From contig OX359269.1 in the NCBI GenBank assembly GCA_947179155.2, positions 53,883,524-53,947,523 on the forward strand: a stretch of DNA of 64,000 nucleotides, read 5' to 3'. Both the position numbers and the translations under genes were made by a program. This DNA is from Hedera helix. Its lineage: Eukaryota; Streptophyta; Magnoliopsida; Apiales; Araliaceae. Positions 50,171 through 61,214 of the stretch are shown piece after piece (position 1 is the first letter of the stretch; each line of letters begins with the position of its first letter). Below the pieces are notes generated by a model that was given only the letters and a program-made list of their open reading frames with translations, made no database searches and was not told where the DNA came from.

Positions 50171-53100
50171 ATTATTTATTAGAGACAATGAATCATGTAT
50201 TATTAAATATAATTTTATTTTTATTGTGAATTAAGTACTTAACATGCCCTATTTTTTATAATTTTAAAAAAGAGTTCTATTTATAAATTTTGTGAAAATT
50301 AAAATTTTATTTTTATTTTATGTATATCCCTAAAAATAACAAATTATATTAGTCTAATTGGTATGATAAAAACTATGATAACAAACGTTAGTATATCGTA
50401 TAACCATACTTACTTAGGTAAATATTTGTAAGGATAAAAGTATTCACAAAATAATTTGAACTTGAATTGTGTAATTTAAACATCTTATATATATATATAT
50501 ATATATGTGCACTTTAAAAATCTTTTGGGGATAGATCCTTTCATTCGCTCAAGTCTAGTAGTTAATGTACAGTGGTAATTAATGCATTGGAATGAAAAAT
50601 CTTAAAATTAGATATATATTTTGATTTTTAAGTTAATTTATGAAATTTCAAAAATTAAAATTAATAAGATTTCTAGCTTTAGAATTTAGTTGAATTTATT
50701 TGTGCTAAAATAAATTAAAAAATTATATATCAACTTGCGACAACAATAGATATTAACAGAGCCAGTGTATGTTCTTATGGGCTTGTCTGTACATGATTCA
50801 CATAGTTACAGTCTACTCCTTCTTGGATCTATCTAATGAAGCCCACGCCCCCATCCCCAAAGAACTTTTGGGCCCATGAGGTTGGTTTGCCCTTTTGATA
50901 GAACAAGCAGAAGCAGGTCTCTAAGCAGAAAAATTATCCTATGGGAGGCATCCATGTGATGTTCCAGGACTACTTATATATTATTATTTTAATATATACA
51001 GTGAAATTTAAAATAGCAATATGTTAATGGCCTTAAGTATCACGTGACGGTGTCTCAACATTACTGAATAACTTCTCCTTTAAGCAACATATGTCAAATA
51101 TTTATTGATTTTTTTATAGGCTTTCCTCGATTGAAAACTATGCATGACAAATGAAATTAATCCCTATATTTTCCCTATTATTATTAAGAGTCATTCTACA
51201 CTTATTCATAAATCTTAACCATAAGGCTTATCTGTAAAAAAGACAAATGAGTATGATCTCATTACATTCATCTTAATAATTAAAAATATAGTCACACTCA
51301 TTTATCTTTTATATGAGTAAACATACCGAGTAAAATTTATGGGTAATTCTAGAATTTTGCTAATATTAATCAACAAGACAAGATTGGAGACTATTTTTAT
51401 ATGGGATTATAATTTTCCAAGTAAATAGACTACGACTTTTTTATGATACCGTCACAATTATCATTTGAATAGTAAGTAAATCTCACTCAAGAAAAAAATA
51501 TATTTATATATTAAAATATCACTTTCATATATATGTATATACGATGTATATATATATCTATGTACGTATATATTTTATATTTGTTGAATCATAAAGTTAT
51601 ATTATCATTTTGCACGTAAAATTAGTTTGGTATTTACCATCTATATTTAGTCATAACTGGTCGTTGGAATGATTAGTATGCATAAATAATTAAATTTGAG
51701 AGGAAAAGGAAAACAATTTAAATTTATTTGGGACACTTCCTAGTTCTATAAATCCTAAAAAAACTAAACAAAACAAAAATCAATTAACAAATTATCATAT
51801 AGTTCTTGGCCTTTGGTTTTAAAGAAAAACTAGCGTAACAACTTTCTAATTTTCATCATTTTATATAATTTATTTTATGTGTAAAGTTTAAATTTGTCCA
51901 GTATTCTAAATTTTAAATTCATTTAATCTGAAAAAGACAATCACATATAATTTATTGAGCAAAATGACAGTGCAAGGGGAAAAAATAAAGTTTGAGGAAA
52001 AATATTTTCATCATGAAACATCCAGAAAATTATCTCTAGTATATGATTTTTTTGGGGTAAAAATTTCTAGTATAGTAAAAATATTAATATGTGTTTATAT
52101 TTTATTTTGTTCGGCAAGTAAAATATTGCCCAACTCAACTTGTAATCTTGGGCTATGTATGCTTATTAAAAATATATTTAGAATTGAACTATTTGTCTTA
52201 ATTTAAGTATTTTATACTATTTAATCTTTGATGAAGAACTTTTAGTCCCTTAATGTTAAATTATTAGTCTTATAAAATTATTTAACAGTTTAAAATGAAA
52301 GAACTATTAATCTCATATTTATTATGAGATTATATAATCTCTTATAAATAGCCTATAAAAAATAGTCTATAAAATTATTTAAAATATTATTAATTTATAA
52401 TCCGAAATAATATTAAATAAATATAAATAATCTAATTTTAAATATATTTTTACAATCAAACATATCCGGTAAAAATTTGAAGAGAAATTTGTGCATCTAA
52501 CCCCCACTCCCCTTCCCTCTCTCTCTCTCACACTTCTCCGAACTGGTCCAAAATTTCCAGGTCTCTCCCTCATATAATGGGTTTCTTTTGGATTTTCCTC
52601 TGAATCAAAATTGCGAGGTCCGGATGAATAACTGATCGGTCTGTAGGAATATTAATTCAGGTAGTCGATTCTTTTATCTTCCGCGCAAATAATCATTACT
52701 CATTTTCACTGATTTTGATAGATTTCTTTTATTGTTAATTATGACAAGTAATGAAAGGTGAAGAATATTCTCGGTTCTGCTGTGTGTCTATATCTATCAT
52801 TATGTATGTACTCACATGAATGAAGAATGATTAGACTAAAATACTAACAAAGGGATGCGAAGGAAAAACTATATGATTAGTTACCGCTTGTATTCAATAT
52901 TTTATTTAGTTATTGTTTCCTTTCGCATCTTAATGGGGACTAATCATCCTCTCTTCTTGAGCTCTGTAATACATAAAAATGACATATACCTAGTTGTTTG
53001 TTTTTCCGTGTTAATCTGACTAGTTTTTCTGACTCTGGTAAACCTAATTTATCTGTCCATCCTTGAGTAGAAACTTAGATATGAGATTGATAAGAAGTTC

Positions 53101-53301
53101 ACCATCAAGTTTTGTTTGTGGCAACTAACTTGATAAAGGGAGATACTAGCGCTTGCTTAAGACTTTATATGGTTTGTTAATAGACAAATCTTAATGCAGT
53201 TGTGTCTAAGACAGTAAATTTGTTGATTTAATTTTTCCTTGTGCTCCAGAAATCTTAGTAATTTCTGCTGTTTGCCTAACAATCGAATTCAGAAGTGAAA
53301 G
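50171..53301. other. Intergenic DNA and HUS1 leader
   Basis: AT-rich with no recognisable gene up to about 52500. A TA repeat lies at about 50488-50507. From about 52500 the DNA is CT-rich and probably the HUS1 promoter. A 5'-UTR intron is likely: donor TTCAG/GTAGTC at 52660/52661 and acceptor CTCCAG at 53249 or TTCAG at 53292. Confidence 0.45.
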
Positions 53302-54270
53302 ATGAAGTTCAAGGCGTATCTCACTGACAATGGCATAAGCCTTTTAGAGAAGAGGTTCCTACCTGCTCTAGATAAAATGGGAAAGATATGCCATCTTTAC
53401 TTGACACGAGACCATGCCATCTTCCTCCATAATCTCCTTAATGGTGATGGCATCCAATCCATTGCTCAGTTCCGAAAGGAAGCCCTGTTTGATGATTATC
53501 GCATCTCCAGCCAGAATGATGACCGTATAGCCTTTGCTGTTGACCTCTCCCTCCTCCACCGGGCCCTCCGTAGTGTCATCACCATCTATACCGAATTTAG
53601 TGGTGCTGCTGGTGTGCCCACCTCCAACCGCCTCCAAATTAAACTTGTAAAGAAGCTTCCTCCTCACTCGCAGCAGCCAATGCCATTCCTCACATTCGAG
53701 ACTAAGGGTTATAAATCTGCTGTCATCCAAGATGTGCCCATCTCTAAACCTTTGTCAAGATCTGATGTACTTGAACTTCAAGCTGCTCTTGACATGGCTC
53801 AAGATTTGCCTCAAACTCTAGTTCAAGTCCCAGATATGAATCAATTACAGAATTTTGTGGATCGAATGAAGCATGTTGGGAATCTGATTAACGTTTCTAT
53901 AAGCAAATATGGAGACCTACATCTGCAGCTTGCTACAACTTTGATCACACTTGGTGCCGAGTTCCGAAAATTGTTGATTATAGGGGAAAGAGCTGAGGTT
54001 CCGGTTGAGGATAGGAATCTGTCTGCTCAGTCTCGAACCGAACGGGCAATGCAAAGAGGAGATGCAATGACAGTGCAAGTGAGTGTGAAGCATTTTCTTA
54101 AGAGTCTTCAATGTCATTTGGCAAAGCCTGATTGTGCTTTCTATGGGATTGCTCCACAGGGTGCTTGCCTAACTGTGATCTTCCAATTCTTTATTCCGGG
54201 TACACATCAAACAGATAAATCAATTAGCCTGCATTGCCGGCTTCCTGTACTTGACCCTGGTTCTGGTTAA
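53302..54270 (+). CDS. HUS1: Checkpoint clamp subunit HUS1
   Basis: An uninterrupted frame of 322 aa. It opens MKFKAYLTDNGISLLEKRFL, the conserved N-terminal strand-helix of HUS1, and carries the PCNA-like features LYLTRDHAIFLH, IAFAVDLSLLHRALRS, LQIKLVKKLPP, PFLTFETKGYKSAVIQDVP and, at the C terminus, CAFYGIAPQGACLTVIFQFF. HUS1 joins RAD9 and RAD1 in the 9-1-1 ring, which is loaded at damaged DNA and activates ATR signalling in the nucleus. The length and both halves fit eukaryotic HUS1. The coding region has no intron, although a 5'-UTR intron is likely. The gene converges with the PPR pseudogene downstream. Confidence 0.97.
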   Translation: MKFKAYLTDNGISLLEKRFLPALDKMGKICHLYLTRDHAIFLHNLLNGDGIQSIAQFRKEALFDDYRISSQNDDRIAFAVDLSLLHRALRSVITIYTEFSGAAGVPTSNRLQIKLVKKLPPHSQQPMPFLTFETKGYKSAVIQDVPISKPLSRSDVLELQAALDMAQDLPQTLVQVPDMNQLQNFVDRMKHVGNLINVSISKYGDLHLQLATTLITLGAEFRKLLIIGERAEVPVEDRNLSAQSRTERAMQRGDAMTVQVSVKHFLKSLQCHLAKPDCAFYGIAPQGACLTVIFQFFIPGTHQTDKSISLHCRLPVLDPGSG

Positions 54271-54744
54271 AGGCCAGTCTGTAACCATTAGAGCTATGTT
54301 CTCTGCCTTTTAAGTGGTTGATTAGGTATAATTTTTCAAGGATTTGAGTGATGTAATTGCAATTGTTTGATTGCCTTCTATATTTGTTTAGAGTGCATAA
54401 TGTCTTTAGTATTTTTGCTTGTACTGTACTTCACAAGTTCTGTTAAACAGGTGCATAGCTGTGGTCAAATCTGATGATGTTGAATTGAATTAGTTCTTTG
54501 GTTTTATAAAAGGTAAACTAATTTGTAATTGGTCCTGCTTGAACTCAACGCAATCAAAATTTGATTTCTCACAACACTTCTCTTTTTCATTAACTTTAGT
54601 TGCCAACTTTGCTACATGACCATCACAATCTTACACAACTTCAATAACTAATTCGGCATTGCCGTCTTCTCACTATGCTGATTGAGCGTAGTAATCTCTT
54701 TATCCTGTATTCTTGTGTCAAGGAAAACCTCCTAGTATCAGGTG

Positions 54745-56510
54745 TACAACCTACAATTTTCAAGACTCCTTTCATCTTCACCAACTCTGAATAAATTTCT
54801 TCAGGTTGAGGATGTGACCAGCCCTATGCTACAAATTCATGAACAATACCCTTCACCTCTATTGAACTGCAACCTGGGGTTTTATTTATTCCTCTATCAA
54901 TCATCAGTTTTCTTAGGACTGGCAAAGTCTCCAACCTATTGCAAACGGCATATACATTGCACAAGAGAACATAAACGGTCTCATTTTTGGGTTCTAACTG
55001 AAATAACTATTTGGCTGCAATTTCTGCCATTTCTACATCTTTATGAACTCTACAAGCACCGAGAAGAGCACCCCAGACAACTGAATTTGGTTTCACTGGC
55101 ATATTCTTTATGACCTCATATGCTTCCCTTAGATGCCCAGCTCGACCAAGAAGATCAACCATGCGCCCATAGTGTGCTACATTGGGCTCAATCCCATGTT
55201 GGTTGGTCATGCTAGCAATAATTTTCTTCATTTACCTAGCCAGTGTGAGTACAAGCACAAAGAACACCAATAAAAGTTATCTCGTCCGGTCTTACTGATG
55301 CTTTTAGCATTTGATAGAGCATATCAAGAGCTTCTTTTCCATGTCCATTAATAGCAAAACCAACAATCTTGGTGGTATAGGCGAACTTGTCCCGCTTTGG
55401 CATTTTATTAAAGACCACTACTTTTTCTACATTTCCACATCTAAAGTACATGTCTATAAGAGCATTTCCCACATATGCATCACTCTCGATCCTTTTGTTG
55501 TCCATGTAAGCCTTTATCCATTCCCCTAATTCAAGGGCCCCAAGATGTGCACAAGCTGTAAGAATACTAACCATGGTGAACTCATCAGCTTCAACTTTAG
55601 CAGTTTGCATCTCTCGGAAAAGCATCAAAACTTCTTTAAATTGGTTAAGCGTCCACGAAACAGAATCCCTCTCGGGCATCTGATCAAAATATTTCCTAGC
55701 TAGATCAACTTGTTCAAAATTTAGAAACCCCATTACAATAGTGGTCCATGATATCACATCCCTTTTCTTCATACTTTTGAACATGTCGAGTTGGATATCC
55801 ATCTCACCACAAGATGCATATTTATCAACTAAAGGATTATCCAATGTCAAGTTGGACTCAACATTATGATCCTTGATATACTGATGAACTCGCTTCCCAG
55901 CTTCTAGATCCTTTAGTTTTGAGCAAGCTGATAGCATTGAAACAAGAGTCACTGCTGTAGGTAACACTCTTCTCTTCTCCATTGAATAAAAAAATTTCCT
56001 TGATTCATTAAATTGCTTGCTTCTGTTGTATCAAGACATCAAGATTCCTCGAGCAATATCAGTTTGCTGACACAATGAATAGATATCTGTCGGTGCATGT
56101 TGAACAGCTACATTAGATTCAAAACCAAGCTTACAAACATGAGTATGTATCTGCTTGCCACATTCTAATGCAATACCAGGCGTGAAACCCCGAGTAGAAA
56201 TGGGAATGCGTAATTGTCTGGCTTAAAATTCTTTTCTAACATTTCTATATACATGGAGAACGAAAATTTGGGACAACTAAGTCGAGAATAGCCATTAATC
56301 ATGATATTCGAAACGAAAATGTTTGGTTCAAGAATTGTGTCAAACACTGGGCGGGCATATTTCATACTGCTAGATCCATTAGTCTGTACAGCAGAAGGCA
56401 ATAATTTTATAACAATTAATAGGGTCTGAGATGAGGCCTTTTTGGATAGTTTGCAAGTGAATTTGCTTAAGCTTGTCCATGGAATTGCAGTTATCAAAAA
56501 AAGAAGTTGG
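54745..56510 (-). pseudogene. PPR (PLS class, E-type) gene remnant
   Basis: Reading on the minus strand: NCNSMDKLKQIHLQTIQKGL (from about 56490), MKYARPVFDTILEPNIFVSN (frame shifted near 56380), ALECGKQIHTHVCKLGFESN, then NESRKFFYSMEKRRVLPTAV, YVGNALIDMYFRCGNVE, AHYGRMVDLLGRAGHLREAY and KTPGCSSIEVKGIVHEFV near 54830. These are successive P, L and S repeats and an E domain of a PLS-class pentatricopeptide repeat protein, close to the Arabidopsis At3g15930 type from memory. Lesions: frameshift near 56380, deletion plus stop near 56030, stop near 55233, and in-frame TAG codons near 55005 and 54816. Such proteins bind organellar RNA. This copy cannot make a full protein. Confidence 0.85.
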
Positions 56511-57251
56511 AAAGTTGCAGCAGAGTAGTGAAGGTGGCCTTACGAAGACCTGTGAACCGTAGATGCGGAAGACATGAAGACCATTTTCTTCTTCAGAGCT
56601 GAAATGAAAATAAAGGAGAAGATCATGGGTGGGACGAGACGGTGGGATTTGAAAGGAACTGGGAATGGCATGACTTGAAGTTGGAGAGTCTGCCCAAATA
56701 AACCAGAAAAAGCTCCACACGATAGATGCATTATAATGGATTTCTGGTGCTCCTCAGGAACATGCCTCTTAAGTTCCTCATACATGTAAAATTTCAAACC
56801 AGCACAAGCCAGAATACCAATAAGCGTTAACACCGGCGTAAATATAGTTCATTGGTTCATCAAAATCCCATTCACTCAAACAATTCTATAGGTAATTACA
56901 AATTAAACTGAAAATATGATGAGGAATTTATGAAACGCTACAAAAATGGCTTTAGATGTTCAATTATCTCTCAACTTAGCTATGTTGGCTCTTTAACCAT
57001 TGTTGTAGCTCACCATATGTATTCTACTATTCCATGTCCTTTTATCCGCATCTAGCTACTGACTATGGTACACAATTATCGTTGTTCACACATCACATGT
57101 GGATTATCTCTCTCCCTCACACACACACACACAATCACACATATTGGGTAATGATTTATAACAAGTGTTTGTTACGAAGCAAAGATATAACAAATAACGT
57201 CAAAACCATCATTATAGGGATCAATGACCTAGATTAAAAAATTAAAAACTA

Positions 57252-57430
57252 GTGTCCACTACTAATAGTAGCAGATGACTAAACTATCTACTAATAATAA
57301 CGGGTAGTGGACGTTGATGGGTTATATCTGGATGTTTTACATCCGCTGCTACTATTAGTAGAAAATTTTCACTCTCATCCGCTATTAATAGTAGTTGATG
57401 TATCCGTCGTCCGTTACTATTAGTTGCGGA
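57252..57430. repeat. Palindrome array ATCCGCTACTATTAGTAGCGGAT type
   Basis: Four or five degenerate copies of CCGCTACTATTAGTAG in both orientations (GTCCACTACTAATAGTAGCA, CATCCGCTGCTACTATTAGT, CATCCGCTATTAATAGTAGT, GTCCGTTACTATTAGTTGCG). They lie inside the longest intron of the carrier pseudogene. Probably a fragment of a CACTA-type or foldback element; its ends were not found. Confidence 0.6.
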
Positions 57431-58500
57431 TGTCGTAAATTCACTTATAATCTTGACTGTTTATTCTTGTATTGGATAATAGAGATAGTGTTTACTCATT
57501 TTTGATCCATAACAAATATTTGCTATGAATCATTCCTCTCTATATATATATATGTAGTAAGTTAAGTTTCAATTATACCAGTGGAAGAATAATCACAGCA
57601 AGAAATTGAGCCCGTTTGGGATTAGCTCATTTAAAGAACTTCTAGTTTTTGGACCAAAAGTACAATAAGCTGGAAAGCTGGGTGTTTTTCTTTCTTGAAG
57701 TTGAACAATTTTCGCAATAGGCTTCAGTTGCAGTTACCATTTTTAGCTAATCCAAGCGGCTCACAAGGAAGTTTACAAAAAGCTAGTGTGCCATCGTAAA
57801 ATAATGGCATGTTTTTAATTCAAATACCAATCATAGCTATAATTGAAACACACAATAAAACAATCTTAAACACTAATAGGGGGAAGATAATTTGAACCAA
57901 AATCTTGAACTATATCAAATCAGCTGGTTTTTATCCGAACCGTTGGCATCGTTGGTGCAGTTTTAGTGCAATTTTTTTTTTTAAACCATAATGGGTTTAG
58001 TATAATTTTGGTAATTGTCTCTAAACCCACATTGTACTGCACCATATCGGTAGTACACCAATCCTTGAACCGTTCTATATGTATTTGTTTATTTTAATTA
58101 TATCTACATATTTTATAATATTAATATTTTTATATAGTATTATATATAATCAGATAGTCACTCAAATATATATTTTAATTATTTTTTGCTTTTGTATATC
58201 AAAAGTTGATTTATAAATATTTTTATATATAGTTGATATGGTTAAAATTATAACAATGTTATCGAAATTTTAATTAAACATATATTTTTATATTACTTAT
58301 TAATATTTTTTGAATTATTTTAACGAATGTTATTATAATGTATGTTGTAAAAATATTAAAATAATTTAATATTGATAAATATTAAAAAAAAATATTAATA
58401 ATTTTGACCGGTGCAAGTCGGTACGGTGAGTGCGATTTTGGTATAATTTTTTTTTTCCGATCTCACAGATGTTAGGCTGCAATTCCTTCGCTTGTGAAGA
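57431..58500. other. AT-rich interior of the carrier pseudogene
   Basis: No gene or complete repeat recognised; it reads as decayed intronic or inserted sequence. Confidence 0.4.
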
Positions 58501-59960
58501 AGCTTGGCTAGTTCTCCTTACTTTGACATTCTATTCATCCGACCTCGATGCGATACAATTCCGTTTCAACTGAAAAATCAAAACTGTATCGTAACATTGC
58601 CATCCCTGATAGGGCAAGTGCATATATTTCATATACCTACACACTGGTACAGCCCACGCTATCCCCCCCTCTTTGTAGACCATCCCCAAAACCTTTTTTA
58701 TGCTAGTGTAAGGAGGCAGAGCATGAAGGCCTCTTGTATTATTCTGCAAATTTCTTTTGTCCTCAACCTATAAAAACAGGAAGCAATATATCAAAAATGT
58801 GAAACAGCTCATATTACTGCCTTTCACTTATGCATTGAATATAACAATCTGTATAAAAATAAACACCGAGCATAAGATTTGTGAGCAATACTATGTTTGT
58901 TTTTTCTTATCCTCGCCACCACCTTTGCTTGCACTCTGTGTTATTTAAAAGTAAACTCTTAAAAGACTTTTTGTATTTATGAAGATGCTTCAACAGATTC
59001 CACTTGAATCGCACATTGGTCCTTGGTGTAGGTCATGGGTCTTTTTGCACATGACGCAAACAACAGGGCTCATGGGGTAAAGTGGTATAGCCATTCAAAT
59101 ACACATACATAAACAATCCAAATACTGACATACAAATCGTTCCTGACCTATGTATAGGGGCGAAAGACTAATCGAACAGTCTAGTAGCTGGTTCCTCTAA
59201 AATTTCTCTCAAGATAGTTAGAGTCCGGGTGTGAGTTCTATTAGATAAAGCCAATGATTAAAGGCATCAGGGCACAACGCCCTAGAATATTAACTAGTAC
59301 CCATGCATATTAAGCTTATCATTCTCATAGGCATCAATAAAATAGATCGCCTCGAGTGTTTGAGCAAATTGCCAAGTCACAAATTTAAATGCGCCTCTAC
59401 TTACCTGATAAGCAAGTTTGGTACCAGCCAAATCTAAGGGATATGTGAACAAAACTGCAGTTCCGCCAGGTGCTAAACCAACTAAAAGATCTACAACAGG
59501 CCCTGATCCAAAGACGGTAGTTATCCAAAATATAACATCAATACTGCTCGCGTCATAAAATGTAATGCAGCGTATGGAACAATTCGAAAGACACTAGCTC
59601 CATTTCCTCTAGAAAGACAAGTATGAGTTGTATAATTTGTTGGCTGAAAACAGATCCAGCTACAAATTACTATATTCTACAAGTCCTCAAACTCGCTTAT
59701 AAAACCCTAGAGCGCCTTCATGCTTTCGTACCTTCTTTAAAGATTGATGCACTCCAAGAGATTGAAAGCCTTCAGTTCTCGTCTATATACATGATCAATT
59801 TAATAACTAAAACAATTCTATAACAGCATGAAAACAAATGAATTAGAACAAAATGACCTGCAAGAGAATTTTACTCCGCTCCAGTGGAGCCACTGAAGTT
59901 TTAGCAAATGCTCCGGCAGCACCTCCAGCAATTAGCTCCTTCACATGACCGGCAAACTAT

Positions 59961-61214
59961 CAAGATATGAAACCTCATATGCGCAGAAGAACCATCAACA
60001 AAACCCACCGCCACATTTTAAGAAGAACCCATCTCAAAATATTTGTAACCAAACAAGATATTTTGATGGAAACCTTTTGTGAATAAAAATTACAATCAAT
60101 TATTACCCACTTTGCAATTTGAAAAACTCCTTATCCCATCTCTCTCTTGGAATGCTAAACGAAAAAGCTTTCCGCTCAAAAAGTAGAGACAATAATGGCT
60201 TGAGAACACAGAGAAATAAGCAAGGTATGTTCACAAGCCAATCTTCCACTTCGGTAATAATTATATACATCGACAAATGCACAAAAACTGGCAAAGATCA
60301 AATAATCAAAAACACCTTTAAATTAATCAAATTTCCCTTGAAGTTTCGACAAATTCATCAATTCCCAGGAGCGATCTTTCACCTAAAAACTAGATATAGA
60401 TATCCATTAACCCAAATAAACGAATCCCAGATAAATATACCCCCAAATAACCACCCAATTGAAGTTTTTCAAAGTTGGGCAATACTTCAAACATATAACA
60501 CCAAAAAGATCGAACAATCTAAACTTAAAAATCAGTTAGACCCAGCTGAAATTGATGAACGTGATTTATAAATTGAATCAAATAAACAAGGATTGTTGAT
60601 CACCTAGGAAAATTGTGGTTGCTGGATAACAGATAAACCCAAAATTTTAAAAGATTAATATAAACCCGTTCTCCTTAACCAAGGTTTTCTTGGAGCTTTA
60701 AGAAATTCTTGCTTGTAAGCTCGTAATATGTTATTTTTGGGAGGTACTTTCGGCTGTAAGAGGAGGAGCTAGCCAACTGAGATTGAGCTCCGAGTATTCA
60801 AATACTCAAGATCCTTCCAGGCTCAACATGTCTGTATTGTACGTGAAAGATAGGTCATATGGGCGTAATTTGCTTACAAAAGCTCACTATATTTAAGCTG
60901 TTGAATCTCCAACCATTTATATTATTATCGAGTTATTCTATTTTTGCTCTTAAAAAAGAACAGTTGAATACACTGCATCAGAAAGTATCAATACAAAAAC
61001 AAAACAAGTACGAATATTAACAGGCAGCAATGCTAGTATAGGCCTTTACAGATCGAATGATTTACACAAATCAATAAATATGAAGAAAGCCCCTAGAAGG
61101 GGTGACAATGTTCCAAAAAGGGGAAAATTTTGCTATCTGATAGATAAAAAATGAGGAAAAAATAAAAACGTCAGATGAAAACAAAAAAGGACAGATGAAT
61201 ATATACCAATAAAG
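59961..61214. other. Intergenic between carrier pseudogene and DAYSLEEPER-like gene
   Basis: No gene supported. A 150-codon plus-strand frame at 60119-60571 is Lys/Asn/Ile-rich without a domain. The right end is the probable 3' UTR of the DAYSLEEPER-like gene. Confidence 0.4.

Larger units (their letters stand above)
56684..59960 (-). pseudogene. Mitochondrial carrier (CoA-transporter type) pseudogene
   Basis: Exon remnants in order on the minus strand: about 59858-59960 (KELIAGGAAGAFAKTSVAPL), about 59695-59782 (TRTEGFQSLGVHQSLKKV), about 59407-59608 (GNGASVFRIVPYAALHFM, then PGGTAVLFTYPLDLAGTKLA), about 58650-58720 (VLGMVYKEGG) and 56684-56833 (IGILACAGLKFYMYEELKRH, LSCGAFSGLFGQ). The PxD-type signatures APLER and YPLDLA place it in the SLC25 family, closest to plant CoA carriers. 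Lesions: a missing base near 59943 gives PVM-stop instead of PVYVKE, rearrangement after HFM, frame loss after YKEGG, and no third carrier signature. Introns are retained, so this is a duplicated pseudogene rather than a retrocopy. Confidence 0.82.

Noticed and set aside
56379..56833. Apparent carrier-PPR fusion open frames
   Set aside because: Both parts are frameshifted pseudogene remnants; the joined frame is chance read-through and not a chimeric gene.
60119..60571. 150-codon plus-strand frame
   Set aside because: Low-complexity composition, no motif, no promoter or splice context; most likely chance in AT-rich intergenic DNA.
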